A DNA stretch of 64,000 nt from Candidatus Nitrosopumilus sp. (GCA_003331425.1 QOOS01000001.1:186001-250000), one strand, 5' to 3'; positions 28,492 to 38,530 are shown, numbered from the stretch's first letter. The notes: generated from the sequence alone by a model not told the origin. Numbers and translations are program-made.

Positions 28492-28961
28492 TTTTCTATA
28501 GAATCTCTGCTTTCTTTAATTTGTTTAACTCTATTTCCTTCATCGCCTACTATAGTATCAATACCTGAAAGCTTATCTCTCAAACTATTGATTATAGTAG
28601 CTACTTCATCTGCTTCATTTTCTACTTTCATTCTTTTATTTGCTAATTGCTGAATTCCTCTATTTTCTTCATCAATGTATTCACTAACTTTTTCTAATTT
28701 TTCTTTAAGATTTTTGATATCTACTGATTCTTCTTCTATATCTTTTTCAAGCATTGTTCTTTTATCTTTAAGATTTTTTATCATTAAACCCACATAATCA
28801 ATTGCTTCTTCTAATTTTGCGCGTTTTCCCATTAATTCTCCAATACCTATAGTTGATTCACTATTTGGTGATGCCTCTACTGATTCTTCTTCACTAACAT
28901 TCTCTTCAATCCTTTCTTCCATCATTTCTCCCCCTTTCTCTTCTTTGAACTTATCAAACAT
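28488..28961 (-). CDS. Coiled-coil protein
   Basis: Charged heptad-like sequence; convergent with cdvB paralog, 4-bp overlap. Confidence 0.55.
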   Translation of the reverse strand: MFDKFKEEKGGEMMEERIEENVSEEESVEASPNSESTIGIGELMGKRAKLEEAIDYVGLMIKNLKDKRTMLEKDIEEESVDIKNLKEKLEKVSEYIDEENRGIQQLANKRMKVENEADEVATIINSLRDKLSGIDTIVGDEGNRVKQIKESRDSIEN

Positions 28962-29113
28962 TTTATGATTTTCTATTGAAATTGGGAATAAAAAGTTATT
29001 ATGAATCTCAAAGCTGACCTTGTGAATGAATTTTGATCCAATTTTTTAGCCTCATTTGGATAATTTTTTTGATAAAATTCTCATTTTTGCCAAAAATAGG
29101 GGATTTTTTTCAG

Positions 29114-29154
29114 TGAAACGGCCGTTCCGCTTTGCGTTCCGCTATAAAGTTTCA
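29114..29154. promoter_or_regulatory. GC-rich palindromic element upstream of wHTH gene
   Basis: TGAAAC...GTTTCA inverted arms enclosing AACGGCCGTT palindrome and CGTTCCGC x2. Confidence 0.5.
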
Positions 29155-29192
29155 AAATGTTCCTCATTAACAACACCATTCTATACTAATGC

Positions 29193-29480
29193 ATGTCAAA
29201 ACAACAGTATAGGTCCGAAATGGGCATAATGGGTGATATCTTAGATGTGACTGCCAATGGTGGTCGCGATGGAATCATTGTATCTGCAATCTCTCGAAAA
29301 GCCAACCTATCTCACTATGCAGTATTAGACAAATGTGAGAAATTGGTAGAAGCTGGCTTAGTAGAATCAGTCAAAAACAATAGAAATAGAGTCTTTCAAA
29401 TAACTGAAAAAGGTCTAGGCTTTTTCCAGGAATTCAAAAGATTTCAAACTCTTGTAGAAAGCATGAATCTAAGGTATTGA
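29193..29480 (+). CDS. Archaeal winged-helix transcriptional regulator
   Basis: AISRKANLSHYAVLDKCEKLVEAGLVESVKNNRNRVFQITEKGLGFFQEF. Confidence 0.8.
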   Translation: MSKQQYRSEMGIMGDILDVTANGGRDGIIVSAISRKANLSHYAVLDKCEKLVEAGLVESVKNNRNRVFQITEKGLGFFQEFKRFQTLVESMNLRY

Positions 29481-29486
29481 TCTCCA

Positions 29487-30509
29487 TTGAGCCTATTAAT
29501 CGAACCAATCCAATCGAAAAAATCTCTAGGAGAGGAGGGAATACTTTTTGTAAGGAATGACAGTATCTTTGATACAATGGTCAAAGTACCCCTTTTGGTA
29601 GCTAGTATGATAATTGTAGCAGCTTTAATGCCAATCCAATCTTCCTTTAGTACTCCTAGAGATCTTGATCTAATTATTTATCCAGATGGTTCTACTCATA
29701 TTTCAACAGAAATTGATGTTGATCCATTCTTAACTGATTATGAAGTAAATCTTTTTGGAAGTACTATTGATAATTTAGTTGTAATAGGAGATAGTGGATT
29801 TCTCTTAGACGTTGATGTGATAGACGATACAGCTTTAATCCAAACTTTTGGTTCATCTGTAATAACTATTGAATATGATATTCATGATTTAGTTTCTAAA
29901 CAAGGTAGATTATGGACATTCTCTTTAGATTCTCCTTCTGATTTTACATTACTATTACCAAAAAATTCTGCTATAGTTGGTATGACTAATTTACCGTTGA
30001 ATATGGAAATTATTAATGAACAAAACCAATTAACATTATCTTCAGGTTCAACTGAAATAGATTATTTTTTTAGCATCAACACAATTTCAAGTACTACTGA
30101 AGAAATAGTAAATGAAGAAGATAATTCGTCAAACATAATTATTGTTGGAATAATTGGTGGAATTATTGTAATTGCATTAGTTTCTGTTATCATAATTACT
30201 AAAAATAAACAAAAAAATGTTAAAGCAATTGACGAAGTTGTTACAATTCCGAAAAATAATATTTTAGATCTTGAAACAATTTTTAAATTAAAACCTGATT
30301 TAAGAGAAGACGACAAAGAATTAATCAAATTTATTTTTGATAATAACGGTGAAGCACTTGAAAGTGAATTACGAAAAAATTTCTTACAACCTAGAACCAC
30401 AATGTGGCGTGCAGTAAAACGATTAGAACGTGAGGGTGTAATTGAAATAGAAAAGAAAGATTTACAAAATTTGGTAAAATTACGTAAGAGTATGGAGGAA
30501 GACAATTGA
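29487..30509 (+). CDS. Transmembrane protein with external beta domain and cytoplasmic winged-helix domain (start possibly ATG 29578)
   Basis: N-terminal TM, extracellular-like domain, second TM (IIIVGIIGGIIVIALVSVIII), C-terminal ESELRKNFLQPRTTMWRAVKRLEREGVIEIEKK. Confidence 0.75.
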   Translation: MSLLIEPIQSKKSLGEEGILFVRNDSIFDTMVKVPLLVASMIIVAALMPIQSSFSTPRDLDLIIYPDGSTHISTEIDVDPFLTDYEVNLFGSTIDNLVVIGDSGFLLDVDVIDDTALIQTFGSSVITIEYDIHDLVSKQGRLWTFSLDSPSDFTLLLPKNSAIVGMTNLPLNMEIINEQNQLTLSSGSTEIDYFFSINTISSTTEEIVNEEDNSSNIIIVGIIGGIIVIALVSVIIITKNKQKNVKAIDEVVTIPKNNILDLETIFKLKPDLREDDKELIKFIFDNNGEALESELRKNFLQPRTTMWRAVKRLEREGVIEIEKKDLQNLVKLRKSMEEDN

Positions 30510-31336
30510 AAAAATTAGCATTTTTTGCAATAATTGTTTTGATTTGTGGTACAATGTCCCCATCATTAGTTAATCATGCATATGGACAAAATGATCCAAG
30601 TATTCTTTTACGTATTGCAGTTCAGGCAGACAAACAAATTGTAAACCAATTAGATAAAAAATATGAAAATCAAATACCAAATAATATCAATATTTTATAT
30701 GATAAAGGTCATACAGCGGTAAAATCATTAGACCAATCTCTATCAAGTAATGATATTGAAAAAGCTAAACAAGATTTTCTTTTAGCAATGAATTCCTTTA
30801 TGCAAATTTCTAGAATTATGTCACAATCCTCAGAAAAATCTATTGAAGTAAATGTATCTGTAATACCCCACCAAGCTTTAGAATCTAAAATAGATAGGAT
30901 AGAAAAATTTGTACAAACTTTAGAATCAATTTCTAAAAAACATAATATTGTTCAAAATAAGGATGAATTTACTAAAGCTCATTCTTTAATTAAAGAAATA
31001 CGTGACCAAATCACTTCTAATCAAAATCCCTCTGAAAAAATCACTGAATTAAATAATTTAATGAATTCTATTCAAAAGGAAATACGTAATTCTATAGCTG
31101 AAAAGCAATCTAATGCTATCAAAAACTTCTTTGAGAAATTCCTTGTTCAAATCGATCAAAAATTAATTGAAGCAAAAGATCTGGATAGGAATCAAATTGA
31201 AATTGATAAGGCAAATGAATTAATCGTTGAAATTAGAGAATTGCTATCAAAAAATCAAATTAATGATGCAAAAAAAGTGTATTCTGAATTAAAAGTTGTT
31301 CTAAAAGATATTGGAATTTCAGTCAAGATAACATAA
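30506..31336 (+). CDS. Secreted helical/coiled-coil hypothetical protein
   Basis: Signal peptide; starts in overlap with upstream wHTH membrane gene. Confidence 0.6.
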   Translation: MKKLAFFAIIVLICGTMSPSLVNHAYGQNDPSILLRIAVQADKQIVNQLDKKYENQIPNNINILYDKGHTAVKSLDQSLSSNDIEKAKQDFLLAMNSFMQISRIMSQSSEKSIEVNVSVIPHQALESKIDRIEKFVQTLESISKKHNIVQNKDEFTKAHSLIKEIRDQITSNQNPSEKITELNNLMNSIQKEIRNSIAEKQSNAIKNFFEKFLVQIDQKLIEAKDLDRNQIEIDKANELIVEIRELLSKNQINDAKKVYSELKVVLKDIGISVKIT

Positions 31337-31367
31337 GCTTCATATACATTTTGTAAAGAGTTTCAGC

Positions 31368-31562
31368 ATGGTCTCAAAATCAATTATTGTAGGAGTAGGT
31401 ATTCCAATGATTGTAGTTGGTGCTTTAATGGCCTGGTTATGGTCTCCAATGGGAGGGGAATTACAAAGTCAAGTTGAGTTAATTGGTAGTACAATTGGGA
31501 TCTTGGGTGTAGTATTTTTCATTTCTGGATTATTTTATACAAAAGAACCGAAAATTGTATAG
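31368..31562 (+). CDS. Small two-TM membrane protein
   Basis: 64 aa, two hydrophobic segments. Confidence 0.55.
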   Translation: MVSKSIIVGVGIPMIVVGALMAWLWSPMGGELQSQVELIGSTIGILGVVFFISGLFYTKEPKIV

Positions 31563-31606
31563 GTTAAAGTCATTAAATAAATAATGAAAAAATTTAGTAT
31601 TATTAC

Positions 31607-32320
31607 TTGAAAGTAAGACTATTTGAAATATTCACATCAGTTGAGGGAGAAGGTATTCTTTATGGAACAAAAACTCTTTTTGTAAGACTTGCTGGATGTC
31701 CTTTCACATGTTTTTATTGTGATACTAAAGAATCATTACCGCTTGATTCTGGTGAGGAATATTCAATTGACGAAGCAATTGAATTAATTGATTCTAATTT
31801 ACAAAATCAAACTTACAAAGTAAATTTTACTGGGGGTGATCCTCTTATTCAACATCAAGCTGTTGCTCAATTAGCAAAACATATTCAAACAAAAAAAATT
31901 CCTACGTATTTAGAATCATCATGTTTTGATATTGATCGTTTTAATCATGTTTTACCGTTTATTGATATTGTAAAAATTGAATTCAAAACACAGGATTCTG
32001 ATTTTGTAGATTCTGAGCACTATGACAAATTAATTAATCATACAATGAAATGTCTTGAATCTTCTGTAAATTCTAAAAAAACAACTTTTATCAAAATTGT
32101 TGTTAGTTCAAAAACTCAACCAACTGAATTCAAAAAATTAATTGCAAATATTTTTGAAATTATTTCAAAGGATAGTATTGATGGATTTGTAATTCAACCA
32201 ACTTATGGAGTTTCTGAGCCTTCTTTGGATTTACTGCTTAATTTGTATGATATAGTATTTCCATATTATATTGATGTCAAGGTGGTTCCTCAATTGCATA
32301 AATTCATTGGAGCGCCATAA
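31607..32320 (+). CDS. queE: 7-carboxy-7-deazaguanine synthase (radical SAM)
   Basis: FTSVEGEGILYGTKTLFVRLAGCPFTCFYCDT; TTG start. Confidence 0.92.
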   Translation: MKVRLFEIFTSVEGEGILYGTKTLFVRLAGCPFTCFYCDTKESLPLDSGEEYSIDEAIELIDSNLQNQTYKVNFTGGDPLIQHQAVAQLAKHIQTKKIPTYLESSCFDIDRFNHVLPFIDIVKIEFKTQDSDFVDSEHYDKLINHTMKCLESSVNSKKTTFIKIVVSSKTQPTEFKKLIANIFEIISKDSIDGFVIQPTYGVSEPSLDLLLNLYDIVFPYYIDVKVVPQLHKFIGAP

Positions 32321-32384
32321 TCTTAGCACCTGCGTAAAAATCAGATTAGGTTCAAATACTAGAAAAAATGCATAAAATTACAAA

Positions 32385-32942
32385 ATGGACGAAGAACGTG
32401 TAAAAAAACTCGTAAGAGAACTAATTATTGAAGTTGGTGAAGATCCAACACGTGAGGGATTAAGAGAAACTCCTAAACGAATTGCAAGTATGTATAAAGA
32501 AATTTTTGCTGGTTATGACTCTGATTCAGAATTATCTGTACAGTTTTCAGAAGATTCTGATGTAGTTATTGCACGAGATATTCAATTTTATTCAATGTGT
32601 GAACATCACATGTTACCATTTTATGGTAAAATCCACATTGCTTACTCTCCAAATGGAAGAGTCTTTGGTATATCTAAATTAGTTAGATTAGTTGAAAAAT
32701 ACTCAAAAAGATTACAAATTCAAGAGCGTGTAACCAAAAATATTGCCGATGAATTGTATTCCCAGGGAGTAAAAGGTGTTGCAGTTTTTGCTGATGCTGA
32801 GCACCTTTGCATGAAAATGCGTGGTGTTAGAAACGATGCAACCCTTTCTTCGTCAGCATTTAGAGGAATTTATGAAAATAAAGAAGAAAAAGAGAGTGTT
32901 TTGGCACTAATTAGAAAACGCTCATCAGATTCATCATTTTAA
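32385..32942 (+). CDS. folE: GTP cyclohydrolase I
   Basis: DPTREGLRETPKRIASMYKEIF, FYSMCEHHMLPFYGK, AEHLCMKMRGV. Confidence 0.96.
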   Translation: MDEERVKKLVRELIIEVGEDPTREGLRETPKRIASMYKEIFAGYDSDSELSVQFSEDSDVVIARDIQFYSMCEHHMLPFYGKIHIAYSPNGRVFGISKLVRLVEKYSKRLQIQERVTKNIADELYSQGVKGVAVFADAEHLCMKMRGVRNDATLSSSAFRGIYENKEEKESVLALIRKRSSDSSF

Positions 32943-32983
32943 GAATCTCAAATATTAAATAATCAATATTTTTCACCATCAAT

Positions 32984-33229
32984 ATGGGAAAAGCAAATCC
33001 ATATGTTCACATTCCAAAAGAGTCATTTCCAAGCTGGATTTGGTATGCAGCTGAATGTGTTGGTCTTATTGTTATTGCTTTTCTATCAGCAGTTCAAATT
33101 ACTAATACATTTGAAGGATTAACTACTGAACAACATAACTATATGATAACTGGAATTTTTGCATCATTCTTTGTAGTTTGGTATGTGCTAATTAGAAGTA
33201 TAATTCTAAAAAAGAAAATTCTTAGATAA
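32984..33229 (+). CDS. Small membrane protein
   Basis: 81 aa with two hydrophobic segments. Confidence 0.55.
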   Translation: MGKANPYVHIPKESFPSWIWYAAECVGLIVIAFLSAVQITNTFEGLTTEQHNYMITGIFASFFVVWYVLIRSIILKKKILR

Positions 33230-33234
33230 ATAAT

Positions 33235-33945
33235 TTATTTAAGATACTTTGTTTTATCTGTGATTCCAGCTTTTGTAAATGCAATTTTTCTATTATTACA
33301 AGATTCACAAATTCCACAGTGGTATTTTTTATTTGCATAGCAACTCCAAGTTTTAAAAATTGAATCACCTAAATTTTTAATTCCAGATTTTAATAAATCA
33401 CTTTTTGATAATCCCTTTCGATATGGTGACCAAATTTCAATATTTTTTCTTAATTTTGAATTAATTCCATCAATTTCACCTTCATTAAACGCATTTTCTA
33501 ATTTTTTTGCAAACTTTGGTCGACAATCTGGATAATTTGTATCTCCTGTATGTGCACCATATGCAACAAGAGATGCATTAAGTGTAAAAGCCCATGCAGA
33601 TGCTATTGAAAGAAATACTGCATTTCTTATTGGAACTACAATTGAATATTCAAATTCTGTTGGAATTTTTCTCTTTGAACTTGTTAAAACATTTGAATTC
33701 CCATAAAGATTTTTCATAAAACCAATATCAATAATTTTATGTTCTTTTAATCCCAATTTTTTTGCAAAAGATTTTGCTGCTTTAATTTCCATATTTGCTT
33801 TTTGACCATATGAAAATGTAATTCCATATAATTCATATTTTGATTTTAAAAATGATACAGCACATACAGAATCCACTCCACCACTAAATACAATTACAGC
33901 CTTTTTCATATTAATCATTAAATTATTTTTGTGTGTGTATTGCAC
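33235..33945 (-). CDS. queC: 7-cyano-7-deazaguanine synthase
   Basis: VIVFSGGVDSVCAVSFL PP-loop; CGICESCNNRKIAF zinc motif. Confidence 0.92.
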   Translation of the reverse strand: MQYTHKNNLMINMKKAVIVFSGGVDSVCAVSFLKSKYELYGITFSYGQKANMEIKAAKSFAKKLGLKEHKIIDIGFMKNLYGNSNVLTSSKRKIPTEFEYSIVVPIRNAVFLSIASAWAFTLNASLVAYGAHTGDTNYPDCRPKFAKKLENAFNEGEIDGINSKLRKNIEIWSPYRKGLSKSDLLKSGIKNLGDSIFKTWSCYANKKYHCGICESCNNRKIAFTKAGITDKTKYLK

Positions 33946-34846
33946 CTTTACTTGGTTTACAAACTATTGTTTGACATTCAATATTTGCTGTTTTGAAACC
34001 TTTTGCCATTGCAGTACTAATTTTTTTTAAATCAAATGAATTTTTTGAAAATGCAATTACTGATGGACCTGCACCACTAATTGTTACACCATATGCTCCT
34101 GCTTTTAGTGCATTTTGCTTTACTTTTTCATATCCTGGAATCATATGTTGTCTGGCAGGTTCAACAATCACATCTTTAATTGAATTTCCAATTAATTCTG
34201 GATCTTTTTTGATAAATCCTGCAACTATTGCTGATGCATTTGATAAATTTAATACAGCATCTGTTAATTTCACTTTTTTAGGAATTACTCCACGTGAAAC
34301 TTTAGTTTTCTTTTTTGGAACATCAATTTTTGGAACTGCAACACACATTCTTAGATTAGTTGGTGGATCTATTGAAATCACATTTAATGGATTTGTTTTG
34401 ACAATAACAAATCCTCCTAAAACTGATGCTGCAACGTTATCATAATGAATTGTTCCTGCACTTGCTTTTTCACCAAATCCAGCAAATTCTACAAGTTGAT
34501 TAGAATTTAATTTAATTTTAAATAATTTTCCAAATGCTACTGCTGTTGCAGCAGCAGATCCTGCACTGCTTCCCATTCCAAACCCTGCTGGAATTCCTTT
34601 TTTAATTTGAATTTCAACACCATTTTTAATTTTCAACTTCTTTTTCATATTTTTTACAACTAATCCAGCAGTATTATTTTCTGGATTAGTAGGAATATTG
34701 TCGTCTGTAACTATGGTGATTCCTTTTTTTGTTTTTGTTAAAGTGACTTCATCATAAAAAGCATCTATAGCTAATCCAAATGTATCAAATCCTGGACCTA
34801 AATTGGCTGTAGATGATGGTGCCCTAACTGTAATTTTTGATACCAA
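33923..34846 (-). CDS. thrB: Homoserine kinase
   Basis: GHMP kinase: APSSTANLGPGFDTFGLAID, GFGMGSSAGSAAA, GAYGVTISGAGPSVIA. Confidence 0.92.
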   Translation of the reverse strand: MVSKITVRAPSSTANLGPGFDTFGLAIDAFYDEVTLTKTKKGITIVTDDNIPTNPENNTAGLVVKNMKKKLKIKNGVEIQIKKGIPAGFGMGSSAGSAAATAVAFGKLFKIKLNSNQLVEFAGFGEKASAGTIHYDNVAASVLGGFVIVKTNPLNVISIDPPTNLRMCVAVPKIDVPKKKTKVSRGVIPKKVKLTDAVLNLSNASAIVAGFIKKDPELIGNSIKDVIVEPARQHMIPGYEKVKQNALKAGAYGVTISGAGPSVIAFSKNSFDLKKISTAMAKGFKTANIECQTIVCKPSKGAIHTQK

Positions 34847-35605
34847 CTAATCTTCTACCTCCTCACCTAAATTAAGAATTCTGCTTAATGCACTCTCAAG
34901 ATTTACAATTCCATCTCCAGTTAAATTTGAAATTGGAATTAATCCCTGTTCAAATTCACTAAGATTTAATCCTCGTAAAATACTTGTAGTCAATGAATAT
35001 GTTTCACCATCTGTATCATTAGATATTGCATTTTCTAATGTATTCATATTTGTTGACCACTGTAAAATATCTTTTAATTTAGTATCTATTACATCTGTTT
35101 TTGTTATTGCATTTATTGTTGGTAAATTAAGTCGTAATCTAATTGATGTTGCAAGAAGTGCAATGGACACAAAATTTACTGGGGTGGTAATTATTGAACC
35201 ATCAAAAAGAAAAATACTTGCTTTTTCATCAGATGTTATTTGATCTATGATAAATCTACCACTAGAGCGATATGCAAATAATTCAATTTGTCCTGGAGTG
35301 TCGACAATTAGATAATCCGGATTAATATTATTTACATCATTTTGTATTTCATCAATTTTTGATGCAATCAAATCATTTGCCATCACCAATCCGCCATTTG
35401 GTCCAAGATTATATTCTTGCATTATTGAAACATAATCCACATAATCTCTTACATCTACATCACAATTGTAAGGCATACTTTCAACACCTGGATCTAAATT
35501 TAATGTTGCAGCAAAAGCTCCATTTCTTGTATAATATTCATATAATTTTGATACAAGTGATGATTTTCCTGAACCAGCTGTACCAGTAACGAAAATTGTT
35601 TTCAA
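34847..35605 (-). CDS. GPN-loop GTPase
   Basis: FVTGTAGSGKSSLV, NLGPNGGLV (GPN loop), VDTPGQIELFAYR. Confidence 0.92.
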   Translation of the reverse strand: MKTIFVTGTAGSGKSSLVSKLYEYYTRNGAFAATLNLDPGVESMPYNCDVDVRDYVDYVSIMQEYNLGPNGGLVMANDLIASKIDEIQNDVNNINPDYLIVDTPGQIELFAYRSSGRFIIDQITSDEKASIFLFDGSIITTPVNFVSIALLATSIRLRLNLPTINAITKTDVIDTKLKDILQWSTNMNTLENAISNDTDGETYSLTTSILRGLNLSEFEQGLIPISNLTGDGIVNLESALSRILNLGEEVED

Positions 35606-35797
35606 TCTGTGTAGATTTCTTTTCTTTGCTTATATTTCAAACTAGATTGCTATCAAGAAATCTTTGAGCTAATTTTTGAAAATATCCTAAAATCGAATTC
35701 AACCTAAATTAGTCATTTTTTGTGCCTAACTCTAGGCATGATAATCTACTACCATTTTTATCAACTTTCATATTTGATTCCTTAAAAAAAATATCAA

Positions 35798-36814
35798 ATG
35801 AACTGGAGACTAGTAGCCATACCTGTTACTTTAATCCCAATTATTCTAATTGCTATTCAATTCGATATTCAACCAGAAGATATTCTTGCAATTGGGGTCC
35901 TTCCATTTGTGGGCGCAATAATTGCAATGATGATAAAATTGGTTTTACAGGGAGTAAAATTTGCATATATTACAAGAAAATATCTTGGTAATACTGATTC
36001 ATTTCTAAAATTGATTGGTGTAAGAGTGGGTAGTGAATTCATAAAATTTACAACACCAATGTTTATCGGAGCAGAATTTATTGTCATTTATTACTTAAAG
36101 AAAAAAGGTATAGAGCTTTCAAAAGCTACATGGATTGCACTTGTTGATATTGTAACTGAAGTACTTGCTGCAGGTATATTGTCAATGCTGGCAGGAATCA
36201 TTGCGTTATTGAATGGTGCATATGTTGTTGGAATAGTAATTTTAGCTACTAGTATTTCAATTACCGCACTATGGATGGTTATGTTTATGTTATCTTCTAA
36301 ACATACATTCCAAGTTCCAAATGTTTTAGAATCTCTTGTTAAAAAATTAGCAAAACAAAAAGGAACAAAAATTATTAATCAAACAAATGACTGGATGGAA
36401 GAAACTTGTACTATAATTAGAGAAAATTTTAAAAGACCAGAATCTAAAAAAATCTTTACTGTTTCATTCTTAGTTTCAATTGCTTCTTGGTCATTTTATG
36501 GAATATCATTTATGATTATTGCAATGGGAACTGGTTTCATCATAAATGCATTTGATTCAATCATGGCAGTAATGGGTGCAAATGCAATTGGTAATTTGCC
36601 TATCACAATTGGTGGTTCAGGCCTAGCTGAATTTGGTATTATAGCATATCTAAATAATTTAAATCCGTTTGATTTTACTATCACTGAAGGAATTTTAGGT
36701 TGGGATGCAGTAATTGGATGGAGAATTGCAACATATTATGTTCCAATAGCAATTACATGGCTATTATTAGTTAAATTAGCCTTGAGTAAAATTCCAAAAA
36801 CAGAAAATAAATAG
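35798..36814 (+). CDS. UPF0104/lysylphosphatidylglycerol synthase-TM (AglD-like) family membrane protein
   Basis: Multi-TM; GVRVGSEFIKFTTPMFIGAEFI, GGSGLAEFGI. Confidence 0.8.
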   Translation: MNWRLVAIPVTLIPIILIAIQFDIQPEDILAIGVLPFVGAIIAMMIKLVLQGVKFAYITRKYLGNTDSFLKLIGVRVGSEFIKFTTPMFIGAEFIVIYYLKKKGIELSKATWIALVDIVTEVLAAGILSMLAGIIALLNGAYVVGIVILATSISITALWMVMFMLSSKHTFQVPNVLESLVKKLAKQKGTKIINQTNDWMEETCTIIRENFKRPESKKIFTVSFLVSIASWSFYGISFMIIAMGTGFIINAFDSIMAVMGANAIGNLPITIGGSGLAEFGIIAYLNNLNPFDFTITEGILGWDAVIGWRIATYYVPIAITWLLLVKLALSKIPKTENK

Positions 36815-36848
36815 AAACCACTTTATCATTAAACTATTTTTTTTATTT

Positions 36849-37649
36849 GTGGATTTTAAAAATAAAGTAGTCTTAATCACTGGAGCATCATCAGGTATTG
36901 GTAAACAAACTGCAATTGAATTTGCAAAATTGGGTTCAATTATAATTTTAGTTGCAAGAAGAAAAGATAAACTTGAACAATTAGAAAAAGAATTAAAAAA
37001 ATTTAATGTGACTACATTGGTTTGTGAATGTGATATTTCAAAAAAAACCCAAGTAGAAGTCATGTCAAAAATAGTAATTCAAAAATTTAATTCTGTTGAT
37101 ATTTTAGTAAACAATGCTGGATTTGCTATTTATGGTTCTGTTTCAGATCTATCAATAAATGATATAGAATCTCAAATGGAAACAAATTATTTTGGTATGA
37201 TTTACTGTGTCAAAAATTTTCTTCCACTTATGATTGAGAAGAAATCTGGACATATTGTTAATGTTGCATCTGTAGCTGCAAGTTTTGGATTACCTGGAAT
37301 TGCATCTTATTGCGCTTCAAAATTTGCAATGTTAGGTTTTTCTGAAGGTCTTAAACATGAATTAAGTGGCAGTGGGGTTGGAATTACTGTTGTTAGTCCT
37401 ATAATGGTTAAAACTGATTTTTTTGAACATCCTTCATTTGAAAAAATGCCAAAATATTCTCCAACATCCCTAAATGCCACAACAGTGGCAAAGGCAATTT
37501 TAAAAGCTGCAAATTCATCTAGACTTGAAATTATTGTACCGTCAGTAGTTCGTGGTGCAGTATGGGCGAAACATACATTTCCATATTTTATTAATCCAAT
37601 CCTAGGAAAATCTTTTAAAAAACAATTAGATTCTTCTAAAGAAAATTGA
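36849..37649 (+). CDS. Short-chain dehydrogenase/reductase
   Basis: VLITGASSGIGKQTA, NNAGFAIYG, YCASKFAM. Confidence 0.9.
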   Translation: MDFKNKVVLITGASSGIGKQTAIEFAKLGSIIILVARRKDKLEQLEKELKKFNVTTLVCECDISKKTQVEVMSKIVIQKFNSVDILVNNAGFAIYGSVSDLSINDIESQMETNYFGMIYCVKNFLPLMIEKKSGHIVNVASVAASFGLPGIASYCASKFAMLGFSEGLKHELSGSGVGITVVSPIMVKTDFFEHPSFEKMPKYSPTSLNATTVAKAILKAANSSRLEIIVPSVVRGAVWAKHTFPYFINPILGKSFKKQLDSSKEN

Positions 37650-37654
37650 TTTAA

Positions 37655-38053
37655 TTATTCAATATCGTCTTTTGAGGATTGATTGGATCCACCTTCATCA
37701 ATTAATTTAATTGATTTTAAATCAAATTGATAAATAGCATTCATTTCAATCTCTTTTTCTTTTTCTAAAAATTCTGAAACTTTTTTACTTAATGGAGCCT
37801 TATGCTGGTCAAAAGTGAATTCATAAACAATTCCTTTCTCTAATTCTTTAATCTTAATCTTTTTTGCCACATCCATTGTAACTATTTGTCTTCCATCCTC
37901 TAAGGCATCATACAATTGAACATCAATTTTATCATCATCATGATAAAATTCTAATACATATCCTGAAATTTTTAATTCTTTAGGTTTTTTGAATTTAGCA
38001 TTTTGAATCTCATCAGTAACCCAATCAGGAATATCATCTTTCTTTTTTGCCAT
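37655..38053 (-). CDS. Conserved hypothetical protein
   Basis: 132 aa soluble beta-rich ORF. Confidence 0.5.
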   Translation of the reverse strand: MAKKKDDIPDWVTDEIQNAKFKKPKELKISGYVLEFYHDDDKIDVQLYDALEDGRQIVTMDVAKKIKIKELEKGIVYEFTFDQHKAPLSKKVSEFLEKEKEIEMNAIYQFDLKSIKLIDEGGSNQSSKDDIE

Positions 38054-38065
38054 TTTAAAATACCA

Positions 38066-38377
38066 CTAATTATCTAGATTTTTATCTTTTTTACTTTTAT
38101 TCCACCATTCAAGATAATCATCACTTTTATCATCACGTGTTCTTTCTTTTTGATTTAATTTGTATCTGATATCTGAAATTTGTTCTCTTGATGCATATAA
38201 TCCACATTTTTTACAAATGAAATTTTTAGTATTTTTATCCATTTCCATTGGTATGTCAACTTCATCGTATAATTTGTAAAGATCTTGTCTATCTCTATCT
38301 TCTTCAGCTACTTCTTCTTCGTATTTAGTTAAAATTTTCTTTTTTGCTCTTGCTGTACATTCAGGACAAACAACCAA
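38066..38377 (-). CDS. Zinc-binding hypothetical protein
   Basis: CPEC and CKKC pairs. Confidence 0.6.
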   Translation of the reverse strand: MVVCPECTARAKKKILTKYEEEVAEEDRDRQDLYKLYDEVDIPMEMDKNTKNFICKKCGLYASREQISDIRYKLNQKERTRDDKSDDYLEWWNKSKKDKNLDN

Positions 38378-38438
38378 TGAAATTCAGATTAATTTTTTCC
38401 ATAAAAGCGTTCGCACTACTAAATTGATCGATTTTTTT

Positions 38439-38506
38439 ATCTGACACGCGGATTTTTTCATCATCCCTTGCGGTCCGTTCGCCCATCGAAATCCCGCGTG
38501 CCAGAT
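38439..38506. other. GC-rich hairpin element (candidate terminator or structured RNA)
   Basis: ATCTG/CAGAT, CACGCGG/CCGCGTG, ATTT/AAAT arms around an approximately 33-nt loop; T-run follows at 38512. Confidence 0.65.
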
Positions 38507-38530
38507 GAGAATTTTTTTTAAAATTATCTA

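Noticed and set aside
35723-35738. TGCCTA-ACTC-TAGGCA inverted repeat
   Set aside because: Only a 6-bp stem; the similar TTTGTGCCTA at ~48954 is short enough to be chance.
35722-35991. 89-aa plus-strand ORF
   Set aside because: Overlaps the well-supported UPF0104 gene (35798) in another frame, with unlikely composition.
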